Positions 24,377-37,264 of a stretch of DNA of 64,000 bases are shown piece after piece. A program made the position numbers and the translations under genes. The notes under the pieces were generated by a model, which saw only the letters and a program-made list of their open reading frames with translations, was not told the origin of the DNA and did not search any database. The stretch's first letter is position 1. The number at the start of each line of letters is the position of its first letter. Source of the DNA: Sweltsa coloradensis (lineage: Eukaryota; Arthropoda; Insecta; Plecoptera; Chloroperlidae); the NCBI GenBank assembly GCA_024449915.1, contig JAMZAV010004557.1:1-64000 (forward strand), read 5' to 3'.

Positions 24377-26137
24377 TTGTATGTGGGATCAATCGATTGT
24401 TTGATCCTAATAAACAATTTCGATGGTGAAGGGCTGATTTTTTGGGAGGACCGGCCATATCTAAAAAAAGATGACCGCCCCTTTCGAATTTTAAAATCAT
24501 ATCTTCGTAAATATTTGACCGATTTCTTTCAAAGGGTACCATTCGAAAGGTTTAAATGATAGAAATTTAAAATTTTTTATTTCAAATTTTCACGAAAATC
24601 CCATTTTTTTTGGGGTTATGTTACACAAACCTTTAACTGTTTACTTTACCTTTCTCGTTATGGAACGATATTTACTAGGTAAAAGGTTTTACATCTTTTT
24701 TAACTTGCATTTTGGTAGATTATTTCTATGTGTTTTTTAATGAATCCATGCATTTAATTTTCTGACAATTATAGCCTGAGTTTATTTTAATTTGAAGCGA
24801 TGGCATGTGTAGGTGAATATATGCCACTGTGTGATCTTTATGTTTTAAATACATTTTGTCGAGACACAATTGGTGAAACAATTAGATATTTGGTATCAAT
24901 CGATTCGTTATGAACCGAACTTAAACAATTTTGATTGGGTAAATTTCGATTTTTTTACTGAGACCTTCCCTGGGCAAAAACAAGATGGCAGCCGTCATTG
25001 AACATTTAACTTAATATCTTTAAAAGTATTTCGCCGATTTCAATTTTAAACGTACCTTTAAAAAAAGGTTATAAAAAGAGTACAAAATGATATATCAACA
25101 ATTTTCCAGAAAGTTTAATATTTTTGAGGTTATGTTTGGTTTGAGTTTTTGGTAATTTTAACGATTTTTTCAGAGCACAATAGGTGAAACAACTATGTAT
25201 GGGGTATCAATCGATTCGTTATGAACCGTGATTTAACAATTTTGATGGGAAAATTTCGAATTTTTACTGAGCCCTTCCCATGGCAAAAAACAAGATGGCC
25301 GCCGCCAATGAGCCTTTTGGGTCGCATATCATTAAAAGTATATATCCGATTTTTAATTCACGTATACCGTTGAAAAGGTAATTAAAAGAGAAATAAACTA
25401 TATATTTACTATTTTGTTGAAACTTTAATATTTACTAAGGTTATGTTACAAAAACTTAAGTTATTTACCACACTCATCATCGTTATGGAACTTATGGCGC
25501 ATATATTTACATGACCAAAACGGATTTTGAATATGTTTGGCTTGTTTATCCGTAGCATATCTCTTTATGTATTCAATAAGTCCTTACCTTTTATGTTCCG
25601 ACAGATATATCCCGAGATAATGTATTTGAAGCGACGGCATGTGTAAATGAATAATATATTCATCGAGAATTTTGATCTTAATGTTTTGAACACATTTCGT
25701 AGAGGCACAATAATTGATGAAAGGATTATGTATCTGGTATCAATCGATTCGTTATGAAACGTACTTGAACAATTTTGATGAGGTACCCGTCGCAAAATAA
25801 AAACAAGATGGCTGCCGAAATAAACTTGGTTACTTATATATTTTTCTAAGATAATTGACAGATTCATTTCAAAGGTACCGTTGGAAAGGTAATTAATGGA
25901 GCAAAAAAGTATAAACTTGTAATTTTCACGAAACGTTTATATTTATTGAGGTTATCTTGTTACTACACTCTATCGTTACAGTTATGGAACAAATATAAAA
26001 TATATATGTATATATTTTGTTTAACCTTTGTTTTATAGTAAGCGACTATGACGCTGTTATTTTGGTACCATAGACAGAAATTAATAAAAGATCTTCCACC
26101 GGAGATTGAACCCGGGACCAGTTGGAAAGAGTATGAC
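24377..26137 (+). repeat. Left arm of a large palindrome, built of related subunits
   Basis: Four related segments share TATCAATCGATTCGTTATGA, then ACAATTTTGATG, a lysine-codon-like A run and ACAAGATGGC: starts near 24,380, 24,880, 25,185 and 25,720. Between them recurs GAGGTTATGTTAC with GTTATGGAAC. The whole arm is found in reverse complement to the right (26,250-33,250). No coding function; the mirrored 126-residue frames at 25,963 (minus) and 26,048 (plus) are the same DNA read twice. Confidence 0.85.
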
Positions 26138-26296
26138 ATTGACAGCCTAGGTCCCGAGTTCAATCCCCGGTGGAGGTATTTTTTAAATTTCTGTCTTAAT
26201 ATATACATTTTTTGGTTTTTAGAGATTTTCGTAACCGATATGTATGTCATACTGTCATACTCTTTCCATCTGGTCCCGGGTTCAATCCCCGGTGAA
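26096..26296. repeat. tRNA T-arm-like fragments at the palindrome centre
   Basis: Three copies of a GGTCCCGGGTTCAATC-type string followed by CCGGTGGA occur: minus near 26,096-26,126, plus near 26,148-26,174, plus near 26,270-26,292. Each resembles a tRNA B box plus T-stem, but no A box or full cloverleaf is present. They are probably remnants of a tRNA-derived repeat. Confidence 0.5.
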
Positions 26297-29200
26297 AGAA
26301 CTTTTATTAATTTCTGTCTATGGTACCAAAATAACAGCGTCATAGTCGCTTACTATAAAACAAAGGTTAAACAAAATATATACATATATACGTTATATTT
26401 GTTCCATAACTGTAACGATAGAGTGTAGTAACAAGATAACCTCAATAAATATAAACGTTTCGTGAAAATTGCAAGTTTATACTTTTTTGCTCCATTAATT
26501 ACCTTTCCAACGGTACCTTTGAAATGAATCTGTCAATTATCTTAGAAAATATATAAGTTACAAAGTTTATTTCGGCAGCCATCTTGTTTTTATTTTGCGA
26601 CGGGTACCTCCAATTCAAAATTGTTCAAGTACTTTTTCAAAACCAAATTTGGGTTTGATACCAGATACATAATCCTTTCATTCAATTATTGTGCCTCTAC
26701 AAAATGTTTTTCAAAACATAAAGGTTAAAAATTCTCGTTTAATATTTTAATTCATTTCCACATCCCGCCCGCTTAAAAATCCATTATTCGGGATATATCT
26801 GTGGGAACAAAAAGGTAAGGATTTATTAAATTACTTTAAAAAAGATATGCTACGGAAAAAACAAGAAAAAAACCAATTCAAAACCCCTTTTTTTTGGTCA
26901 TGAAATATTTTGGCGCCATAAGTTCCATCCCGTTTGGATGATTGTGGTAAATAATTTAATTTTTTTTGTAACTAAACCTTAGAAAATATTAAATTTTTCA
27001 ACAAAATAGAAAATTATATTTTTTTTCTTTTTAAATTCCCTTTTTAAAACGGTAAAAGGGGAAATTTAAAAATCGGAAAATATATTTTTTAATGATATGC
27101 GCCCCAAAAAGGCTTTTGGGCGGGGGCCCTTTCTGTTTTTAGCCGGGGGAAGGGTCAGTAAAAATTCAAAAATTTTCCCATAAAAATTTGTTAAATTCAG
27201 GGTTATTTTTATTATTATTTTTTTTCCCCACTAATGCTTAGTGGGAAAGGGTTTGGGCAAAAAAGGGCCCTTTTTAAGGGCCCCAACCCCAAAAAGGGTG
27301 TCTGCCAGCCTCTAGAAAACAAACTGTGAAAAAAAAACAAGAACTTATAAAACAGAACATAGAGAAAAAGAGGAAAAAACATAGAAAAAACCAAATTAAC
27401 AAAAAACAATAACAAAATTAAATTTAAATTCATAATATAAAAAAAGCAACCCATTATGAAAGAAGATTTAAAACAACCCCTTTTAAAAGAGACATGGCAA
27501 GCCCTTTGTGTTTCTTGGGAAACGGGGAGTATTCCCAAAAATTTTGGCAGATGGGAAAGTAAAACCCCAAATTATGTACGCGTGGTTGGGCCCAAAGGGT
27601 GGTGGGGGCGGGGCCTGGTTAGGGGTCTTGAATGCGAAGATTCCAAGACCCCGCGATGGAAGGGTAAAGGTCTAACAGCCAGAAACAATTTTTTTGGGGG
27701 GGGAAAAACAAAACTTTTCCACTTGTTTTCAGAGTTTGTTCAATGGTGGAAAGGGGGGACATTGACCACGACTGTAGAGGCATTTGGGGTTTTTTTGTAA
27801 CCCATAATATGCCGGTGGCACGTTTTTAAATTCTTTCCAATTTGCTCATTTGCCCTTTTTGTTTTGATGCCAGGGGTGGTAGGCCATGAGTGAAAATTTG
27901 GGGCCAAACCAGCGCTAAGTAGGGCCCGGTGCAAGGGTTTTTGGTTTGCCACCCTTTAGAGAGCGCGACCAAACCCCTAAATTTTTAGACGCTCGTTACG
28001 CACATATTTCACAATGTAGATTCCACCCGCAGATCACAAGTAAAAATTATTCCAATATTTTGATTTTTTGGAAAAAACACGGAAATTATATCCCCTTTTA
28101 GGGCTATACACGATTTTTATGTGTCCGGTTTTTTGATCTCGTGATTCGAAGAAAACTGTGATTTGCTAACTTTAAAAGTGACTTTTGGGTTTTTTTGAAA
28201 ACCAAAACTTGGATTTTGGTTTAGGTCTTTTTTAGGCCTTTGCGTTTTTCCTAAAAGTAGATAGGTTTCTGTACGATTTGGGTATCGCCCAGAAATATTT
28301 GGGAATACTTACGTCCCCAACATCAGGGGGTTTCTATCTAAAGATTGAAAAAAAATCAAAGGCCCAAAGGCCCGTTTCCCTGCGGAACCCCAGAAGTAAC
28401 GTCAATTAATATGATGAGGCTCCATAAATGCATTTAAAAACACCTGAGATCTCCCCTTTCAAAAATTTTTAACCCAAATTTAAAGAAGTTCACTTTAAAT
28501 TTTTTTTCCCCAAAAAAATTATGAAACTTAGGGAAAGTCTCTCGGGGTGGAAACCATGTAAAAACGCCTTACTCCAGCCCAAAACCAAATGCAGCCAATT
28601 TGCCTTTTTTTTTCCTTTGGGTAAAGGGCTTATGCTCCCCCAGTCATCAATTACCCTTTGTCAGCATAGTTTTTTGCAGGGATGGGACGAGGAAAAAAAT
28701 TAATGCGGGGTTAGGGCGGTATAAAACGGGCATTTTAAAAGTGCGTATAAATGGCTGAAGTAACTGGGACGCCCCCATTCCCTTTGGGAAAAACCTTTAC
28801 TGGAAAATGAAATTTGGGCCTTTGTATTTTAGATACATCTATTTATTTTTCGATTTTTAAAACAGGCCCCAACGTTAGCTACTTTCCAATCTTTTGGAAA
28901 AACAACTCCGGACTCTTTTTGAAAAGTTAAAAACATTTCAGGGGAGGGATGGAGCAAGCGAAGAAGCACACGGGTGAAAATTGTGTAGGGATTCCACGGG
29001 CCCACTAGCCGCACCAGGAGGGTTTTTGGGGAAGTATTTGCCTTCCCCTCATTAAATGAGAAAGAAATTTTTTTTAAAGGGGTTTTTGAATGATTTTTTC
29101 CCTAGAAATAATTTCGTTTCATTTTGTCGAAAATGGAGAAAATTTTGGGGGGGAAAAAAAATTTTGGGGTTTAAAAATGCATGGCAATTTCTTTTGCATC

Positions 29201-32200
29201 AGTTAAAAACCTTACCTTTTTGCTGGGGAAGTGAGGGGGGAACCTGCACTCCCCACTCTTAAAACGGAAAAATTTCAGACCTTTAAAATTGGCTCCCTAA
29301 GTTGAAAAATGCTGTTGCTGGGGCATTTCGTATTGTTTTTTTCACTTGTTTTTCAAAAACTTTCTGAAAGGGAAGTTTCCAAAAATCTTAAAGGACGGTC
29401 CTCTTACTTTTAATGAAGAGTCTGTAAACCTTTTTAATAAATTTCAAAAAGATCCAAAGTAATCCAGGGTTTCCCCGGGCGTTGCCCCTTTCCCATTATA
29501 ACTTTTGGATTGGGCAACTTCAACAAAATTTCCCCAAAACACCAAAAACCAATCTTTTCCACTCAGTTTAAACGTCATGCTTTTGATTTAAAATTGAAAG
29601 GCGCTCTAGGGAAAAGAGTTCTAAGTGGGGCAGCCAGTCCCCCTTTTATAGTTCCTACAGATTTGTTAATGTTTTTTTGGTTTCTAGGAACAGTAAATTT
29701 AATATTAGCGCATACTGCCAAAGGGGTCAATCACCCCCGGAATAACACTCGTGTCTTTAATATTTTGGGTTTTTGAAAAAGCAATAGGTCATGATAGACG
29801 GGAAAGTACCCTTACTCGAGTAGCTTTCCCCCTGACTGATTGCGTGAAAGAGAGGGTCGTGGGAAAAAGCAGATAAATAAAGGGTTGGAAAAATTCGCAT
29901 CGTTGGGAAAAGGGGCTACAGAAAACCCAAGTTTATTCAAATTAAAATCCCACACAAAACTTTTTTGGGGTTTTACTTTTGGGTTTCTAACTTGTAAACG
30001 GGATAAAGATTTCGATTAGTTTCCCTTTTCTAAAATTGGGGGTCGAATTAAGGGGGGCCCCGTAAGCAGACCCCAAAAAACCCGTTTTTTTATTTCCGGG
30101 AAAGTTATTTTCCACCCAAGGGTGATCTTTTGCATTAAGTGTAGATAGTTTTAGGTTTCATGCCCGGCTTAAGGGTATTTCCAAACCCCGGTTTTTTTTA
30201 TTTTCCAAAAAAGGTAAAAGTTTAAAATATAGGAATGGCTTTGAAACATGGCTATTTTTTGGGGAAAAACCCCCAAAAATATTTTTTCCAAAATTTTTTT
30301 GATCCGGTTTCAACGGCCAAAATAGAAAAACCCCAAAAAAAATTTCAAACTTCAATTTGGGCCCGGGCACAAACCCTTAACGTAGGGTGTTGGCTTTTGT
30401 GACATTAAAATTTTAAAATGTTTTTCTTTTGGGCCCGATGGAGAAAAAAGAAATTTTTTTTAACAATTGTCTTTCCCGCAAAAATTTTTTTGTTTTTTCG
30501 GGACAAATCGGTAAAAAAAAACCGCCCCAAAAGAAAAAAATTCACGGGGAAAAACAATTGTTAAAATACGTTGTTTTCTCCCCATCAGTCCAAAAGAAAA
30601 AAAATTAAAAATTTAAAGTCCCAAAAACACAACACCGTACGTTTAAAGGTGTGGGCCTGGGCGAATTTAAGTTTGAAAAAATTTTTTTGAGGTGGCATAT
30701 TGGCCGTGTACCGGGTTTAGAAAAAATTTTTAAAAAATATTTTTGAAATTTTTTTAAAAAAGCCATTTTTAAAGCCATTCACTATATTTTTTAAATTAGT
30801 TTCATATTTTTGGGGGAAAAGAAAAAAAGCAGGTGGAATAGCCTTAAAGCTCAGGTTTTGCTTCTATGAAAAACTTTCCACCTCCTGGGGGGCATCTCGG
30901 CCTTCCCAAATACCCTGTAGGAAATGGGTAATATTTTCCCAAACTGTAAAACTTTCCTCGGCCAATTTTTACAGACGAAAATAATGATGGGGGGGAAACG
31001 CTTCAATCCAGGTATGAATTTTTGGGAGAGGGGTTTTGAGGGGTACGAGGGAAAACCTACGAGCGGGTTAAAAAATAGTAATTGTATAGCGAATTATTGG
31101 AGCCAGAAGGGTATTGGGGCTTTGGGGAAAAATCGATCTCCAGCAATGAAAAATGAATTTTTAAACTGTGGCACTGGGGCACTCCCAGCACTCCCAAATT
31201 TTGTGCCCCCATTTAAAATACACCCCCTGTGCCAAAGGGTGGCATTTTTGACGCATGGGAAATTTTGGAAAAGGGCTCGTACATTCAGAGTATTTTAAAA
31301 AGTTGTTTTTTTAAAGCCCCTCAGTTTTACAAAGATTGCAACGCGTTCTGCCCGGTTTACCCGGACCGGATTTACTTCTACAAACTCCACACAAAATTTA
31401 AAAAGGAGGGAAATTATATCCAGTGCGGGCACAGGTGGGTTTGCATGATCACTAGCAAGCGAAAGACATCAGTTTGAAAAACACTGCAAGGACCAGGGGT
31501 TTAGCTCCCAAAACCAGAAAGGCAATAAGCAACAAAAAAATGCTGCCAAATGTTTAAGTGAAAAAACTCTTTTGGGCCTTGTGCTAGTTTTGTCTTCTTT
31601 TTGTCCGTTGTTTACTTCGTCCCAAACATTTTGTCAAAGCAACCGGGTTTTTTTTTTCTTAGAAAAATCTTCCCACAGACTTCCGGAGGGGAAAAAAGCA
31701 TCTTATCGAAACCAATTCAAATTTCCAAAGGGATGTCATAGCCCGTCTACATTTAGTTTTGGGTTAAGTTCCCCTTTTTTCCCCAATTGCAATTTGCCCT
31801 CCTAAATTTTATTTATTCTAAATGTCAAAAAGAAACAATGTAAACAAGCCACCAAAACCGAAACCTTTCTTTCCCCTTTCCGGGGGGGGTTTTTGGGCAA
31901 GCCTCGCCCTAGAAATTTGGGGGATCTGCACACTAAAAAGCCATAGTATATGTTCCCGTTAAAAATCGTCAATCTTACCTCTTGCCGGAAACAGGGGTTT
32001 TCTTATACTCAAAAAGATAGGAAAAGTCAACATATCCGTTAAATGTATTGACATTCAGTAGCAAACCTATTGTTTTTTTTTGTTTTAAAGCACAAAAGAA
32101 AAACCCGCAACATGAAAAACAAAAATAAAAATTTAAAAAAAGTTACGGAAAAAAAGAAAAAAAAAAACTTTGGAAAAACAATTGTACCCTACACACCTTA

Positions 32201-33250
32201 GACGAAAAACACTTTTGAAACAAAAAAATATTTTCAAAATGTACCAAAATCGGGATAAATTTCCATTTTTGGGCACTTTTTAATTTATTCCCCTGCCTGT
32301 GTTATTGTTGTTTATAACGAAAACGGGTTTATAACCCCATACATATTTTTTCACCCATTGTGCTCTGAAAAAATCGTTTTTAAAAATTTCCAAAAAATCA
32401 AAAAAAAAAAAAAACCTCAAAAAAAATATTAAACTTTCTGGGAAAAAAATTTGATTATCATTTTTAGCTCTTTTTTTTTTCCTTTTTAAAAGGTACGTTT
32501 AAAATTGAAAACGGCGAAAAAACTTTTAAAAAATATTAAGTTAAAAAAGGGTTTAAATTTTTCCCCGGGGGCCATTTGTTTTTGCCCAGGGAAGGTCCAG
32601 TAAAAAAAAACGGAAAATTTTCCCAATCAAAAAAATTGGGTTTTAAATTCGGTTCCCTAACGATCGATTTAAAACCAAAAAATTTTAATTGGTTTTACCC
32701 TTGTGTCCCCGACAAAATGGGATTTTTTAAAATAAAGACACACAGTGGCATATATTCACCTACACTGCCCCTCGTTCAATTTCATAAACTCAGGGGTAAA
32801 AAATGTCAGAAAATTAAATGCATGGATTCATTAAAAAACATAGAAATTAAAACTACCCAAAAAGCAAGTTTAAAAAGATGTAAAAAAAACCTTTTACCTA
32901 GTAAAAATGAAACCCTAACCCAGAAAGTTAAAGTAAACGTTAAAGTTTTTGTAAAAAAAACCTCAAACAAAAGGGGTTTTTTTGTTTAAAATTTGAAAAA
33001 AATTTAAATTTTAATTTCTTCATTTACCTTTCGAATGGTACCTTTGAAAATTAAATCGGTCAAATACTAAGAAGATAGCTATTTTAAAAATTCCCAAAAA
33101 CAGCGGCCATCTTTTTAATATGGCCGGTCCCCTTTCAAAAAACAAAAAAACTCTCACCATCGAAAATTTTTTTATCTATGGGTTTAATACGAAAACGATT
33201 GGGTCCCCCATACATAGCTTTTCACCCAAACTGGCCCACGTAAGCATTTT
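26250..33250 (-). repeat. Right arm of the large palindrome, interrupted
   Basis: Reverse complement of the left arm: near-perfect from 26,250 to about 26,640, then increasingly noisy to about 27,204. After roughly 5.1 kb of unrelated sequence it resumes near 32,313 at the corresponding point and continues to about 33,250, where GATGACCGCC and the CGATGGTGA segment of the left arm appear inverted. Confidence 0.75.
27205..32312. other. Unidentified 5.1-kb insert in the palindrome arm; no gene seen
   Basis: Left and right arm homology stops and resumes at the same point, so the segment behaves as an insertion. The sequence is homopolymer-rich on both strands and no frame shows a recognised domain. 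I could not define terminal repeats or a clear target duplication. Confidence 0.5.
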
Positions 33251-33868
33251 TTTTATACCCTTGCTCCCCACTATATATTATAATTTTATAAAATAATAAT
33301 AAATTTTATTTTTACTGGGCCCTTTCCCCAGCCATGTTTAAAACAGCATAATTTAGCAAAAGAACACTTGAAATTTTCACCGTCCCTTTTTTTTTACATT
33401 TTCATTAAAGGGAGATTGCGTGGATCATTAAAAGAAAAAAAAAGGGGGTTTTATTGTCGCTATTTTGTATAGCCTGGAGGACTCTTATTTTCTATTGTTT
33501 ATTTGGGATTAAGGGTTTTTTGTAATAAAAACTAGTTTTTTTGTTTCGGGAATGTTTTCTGAAAAAAGGGGCGTGCAGGCCTTTGGGTTGCCTGGAGAGA
33601 CCTAGGGCTTGTCCCAAATACACTGTTTTTATTAAAAAATAATTTTATTTATCTGGGGGCCCAGGCCCGGGGCGGTTTCTGGTTTTTTTAATGAAAAATA
33701 ATGAAAAAACTTTTCTCGTTTTACAAAATAGGGCGCAAAAAATTTTTAAAGTCCACCCCAAAGTGTACGTATTTGTTTTTTCCCCGCGACGTTTTAAATA
33801 ATTTCCCCTGCATCTTTGTTTCATTCAACTAGATGAAGTATCTATGGGTTTTGTTGCATGTAGTGATT
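33251..33868. other. Unidentified AT-rich noisy DNA
   Basis: Homopolymer-rich, no domain recognised. Quality improves abruptly near 33,830. Confidence 0.35.
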
Positions 33869-33929
33869 TAAGGCTACTAGCAAATACGTCACAAAACGAG
33901 GGGAAAGAGGGGTATTCTCCGCTTAGAGC

Positions 33930-34759
33930 CCAACTGATGGACAAGCAACCATCGTTTCGCAAGTGGACGCCTGCTGAACGTCGCACAACTTATCACGCTC
34001 TAACTTTTACCCTATTCATTATTGGGAAAAAACTTAAGAGGAATAATATTTAGCAAATATATCATTCCTTCTAATAGCGATCATTTTGAATTTTTAGACA
34101 GACGTTAACGTGTTATATCGATGTGCGTATTGAAATAACATTTAAAACTGTTACTTGTTTTTTTATGAAATTAAATAAAACAACTTCAATTGACAAAAAC
34201 CTAGTGATCGGATTTTGACAAGACCTCTTTCAAAAAATTCATCGGACTGTTTAGACAAGAAATAAATAAACTTTCTAGATAGAAAGTGCACAGAACGAAA
34301 ATTTGTAGCATAGGGTAATATGCATGGTATGTGTTTTCATCTAAAATACGCGCTTTTGACGTGCGGATGAGCCGTGAAAAACTGCACGCTATGCTGTAAA
34401 ATTTCGTTCAGTGCATTTTCTATCCAGAAAGTTAACTTATTTCTTTTCATATTAGTTGGATGCATATTTAGAGAGAATTCTTGTTGAAATCCGATCAGTA
34501 GTTTTGTGTCAATTGAAGTTGAGAAGACTTTAAGTTGTTGATAAATTTGTCATTTATAATGCGTAACTTGTTATAACAAGCTAACGGTTCTGTTAAAAAA
34601 ATCGAGATAATCGCCATTAGATGAAATGATATGTTGGCTAAATATTATTACTCTTAAGTTTTGTCCAAATAATGAATAGGATAAAAGTTAGAGCGTGATA
34701 TTTGTTGAGCCGTTCACCAGGCGTCAACTTGCGAAATGAGGCTGCTTGTCCATCAGTTC
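33930..34759. mobile_element. Foldback (long inverted repeat) element
   Basis: The outer arm sequence AACTGATGGACAAGCA at 33,930 is mirrored near 34,744-34,759. Inner arm blocks also mirror: ACTTCAATTGACAAAA with CGGATTTTGACAAGA near 34,181 against their complements near 34,476-34,520, and AACTTTCTAGATAGAAA near 34,270 against 34,420-34,432. The fold is centred near 34,345 with arms of about 400 bp. The two similar frames at 33,844 (plus) and 34,832 (minus), both with HALTF, are just the two arms. Confidence 0.8.
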
Positions 34760-34839
34760 GATTCGCGGTCACTTGCCGGCGAGCTGTGACGTCACGTGAG
34801 GCTTCCCTATTCAAGAGGCTTCTAATTGTCATGCTAGCG

Positions 34840-35840
34840 CTCGGTTGGAAGGATAGGAGACTGAGCGTCTAGCGCTTTGCTACGCAAAGCTTATGTACGT
34901 CATTGGCTAAAAAACCCAAAAATTATTTTTTACCACGTGATCTATAGCACAATGCGACACTTAAATGACCATTTAAAAATTATATCTTGTAACTGTGATT
35001 TAACACGATTTTTTAAATTTTTTTGATCCAGAAATTGACGAAAATTGGTGTTTTGGAAAATTTCCTAAATCGGCTTTAACCTGCTTCATTTTTGGTCCAC
35101 ATAGATACTAGAGCAAGGTACCAATCTAAAATGCCCCTTTATAACATCGTGTCTTGAAACTGTGCCCGAATATACCCTCAAACACGCAAAAATATGCATT
35201 CCAAAATCACACCCCAACTTGGTAATCAGAATATTTTGACCGAACTACTTACCCAAATTACAAAACAAAATATAGAGAATTTACAGAAAAGACTGTCGAG
35301 TACGTCAATAATGGCCAATATTTTCTTGGATCAAATTCCTCCAAAGTCACGGGGCATAAAGATCGTCCCCATGTTATTTCTTATGGGAGATTTTTGCCGA
35401 TGGGACCTAGCTCGAAAAATGTCATGTTTGCCAATTTTTGGGAGGTCATGGTGGCCCCAATAATTTTTCTGTTAATTTCTAAATTCATTACTAGTTAGCC
35501 TGAATGAAATATATATTTTTTGAGTTTAGCGGTTAAATACCCCTTTAAAGATTAACTTACAGATATATTTACTTACCTATGTGTTTTAGTTTTAGTTAGT
35601 CCCATAGCTACATTACCTCTTTTATTTAGATGTTTTTTTTATGTACTATCATACTATTTTATTACCGTAGGCCTATATTTTTTTTATTAATATCGAGCCC
35701 TATTTCCAACTAAGTCGGGTGGGGGGTGAGAGGTTCCCACCACATTCTTGGCTCCCGGGTTTATCAAAGCCTGCCTGACGCTTCTCCCACATCATCTGTT
35801 TCTTCCTCTGCATCATCTACTTCACTTTCTTCCTCTTCAC
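34840..35840. other. Unidentified DNA with small hairpins, no gene
   Basis: Short inverted motifs such as GCTAGCGCT with AGCGTCTAGCGC and GCTTTGCTACGCAAAGC lie near 34,830-34,890. The 89-codon frame at 35,194 has no recognisable domain. Confidence 0.35.
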
Positions 35841-35846
35841 TGTCTT

Positions 35847-36250
35847 CTACCTCAGGGACCTCCACCAGTTTTTGACATATTTTTCGTTCTTCCCAACAGC
35901 TTTCCTGGTTAATCCTTTCTCAAGCTGCATTTCTCCGTTTAGAAATCCATTGCTATAACTTCTTCCCATCTCAGTCTGGGCCTCCCTCTTTTTCCCTGTT
36001 TGTTTCCTGCGTCTTGTTCTTACTGCATTTTCGGAATCCTGTCCTTCTGCATCCTCTTCATGTGTGTAAACCAGCCTTCCTTTCCCTAGCTTAAAGTTTA
36101 AACTCTCTACTCCTAGTTCTTTCCTTATCTTCGTGCTCCTCATCATATCAATCTTCGTTACTCCGATTATACTCAAATTTCATTTCCGCAGCTTAAATTT
36201 GTCTTTCTTCTTTACCCCCAACTGGCCATATCACTGCACCATATGCGAGT
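35847..36250 (-). pseudogene. C-terminal end of a non-LTR reverse-transcriptase ORF
   Basis: The minus frame contains KIRKELGVESLNFKLGKGRL and RTRRRKQTGKKREAQTEMGR. Such Lys-Glu-Leu-Gly-Val-Glu-Ser-Leu and Arg-rich strings end the ORF2 of many LINEs (position after the RT thumb), and YGAVIWPVG lies just upstream in another frame near 36,225. The catalytic core is absent. Part of it is repeated at 38,508-38,735 by a local duplication. Confidence 0.65.
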
Positions 36251-36274
36251 ACCGGTACAAAGTATGCTAAAAAA

Positions 36275-36427
36275 AGGAAAACGCTAAAGTCCCGTCGCGT
36301 TGATGGATTAGCTTTTTTGTAAGTTTTTAGTTTGCGTCGGATCTCTTTACTTATCAAGTGCTTTTTTAACGCAATGTTTGTAGGTGATTGTTGTCAAGAT
36401 TCTATTGTTACTTGTTTAGTGTTATTA
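36275..36427 (-). mobile_element. Helitron-like copy D, first piece
   Basis: Carries the CTAG-side end of the family (here degenerate: an A-run in place of the terminal CTAG) up to GTTATTA. Continues at 37,166 beyond copy E and at 59,631 beyond the 22.4-kb unit. Confidence 0.7.
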
Positions 36428-37165
36428 CTAGGAAAACGCTAAAGTCCCGCCGCGTTGATGGATGAGCTTTTAAAAGTTTTTAGTTTGCGTGGGATATCTT
36501 TACTTTTGCAAGTGCTTTGTTTTGCTGCCTACGCATTGTAGGTGATTGTTGTCAAGTTCCTATTGTTACTTGTCAATTGGTATTATTTACCGTAAAAAAC
36601 TTATATTAAAAGCTTTATTTCTATGGATTCTGGCTAACTTTTTCAACTTTTTCTTTCAAAAGGTACTACATCACCATAACCTTAATGTCCATGTATAATA
36701 TTATGAACGTTGTAGCCCCACCCGTTTGGTCTGAATTGGCCCAAATGGCACGAAAATATCGCACAAAAAATAAAAAACTTATAATTAAAGCTTTATTTCT
36801 ATAGATTCTGGCTAACTTTTTAACTTTTTCATTCAGAAACCAATACATCACCATTACCTTAATGTCCATGTGAAATATGAACGTTGTAGCCCCACCCGTT
36901 TGGTCAGAATCGGCCCAAATGTCACTAAAATATCGCAATAAAAATCGAAAAAAAATCGTAAAAGTACGATATTTATGAGAAATATTTCTTCGATTGTACC
37001 CAAAAACGTAGCAAGTCTAATTTCAGAAATTTCGAAGGTCCCCTCCAATTTTCATCAAGATCGGATATGCCGTTTGCAAACAGACAGAAAAAAGAAGAAG
37101 AAAAAAAACCGAGCTAAATTTTTTGGGGGGTCGGTGAAATTGAAGTCTTCGCTTCGCTCATCCAA
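36428..37165 (-). mobile_element. Helitron-like copy E, inserted in copy D
   Basis: Complete 738-bp copy, minus-strand ends TTGGATGAGCG and TTTTCCTAG. Removing it joins GTTATTA to TAAACCT, exactly the sequence found uninterrupted in copy A near 237-250. This gives a clean A/T insertion point with no duplication. An internal ~165-bp segment is present twice, as in copy B. Confidence 0.85.
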
Positions 37166-37264
37166 TAAACCTAAAAAAAATCATATTAAAACCTTTATTC
37201 TATGGTTTCTGGATAATTTTTTCAACTTTTTATTTCAAAAAGCAATAGATCACCATTACCTTAA
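37166..37264 (-). mobile_element. Helitron-like copy D, second piece
   Basis: Starts TAAACCTAAAAA and ends CATTACCTTAA, matching copy A from about 245 to 341. The next bases of the family (TGTCCATGTG) are found at 59,634. Confidence 0.75.

Noticed and set aside
25963..26428. Two 126-residue proteins on opposite strands with the same start
   Set aside because: They are the same palindromic DNA read from both sides, in non-coding repeat.
35194..35463. 89-codon open frame
   Set aside because: No recognised domain, no neighbouring gene signal and typical length for chance in this composition.
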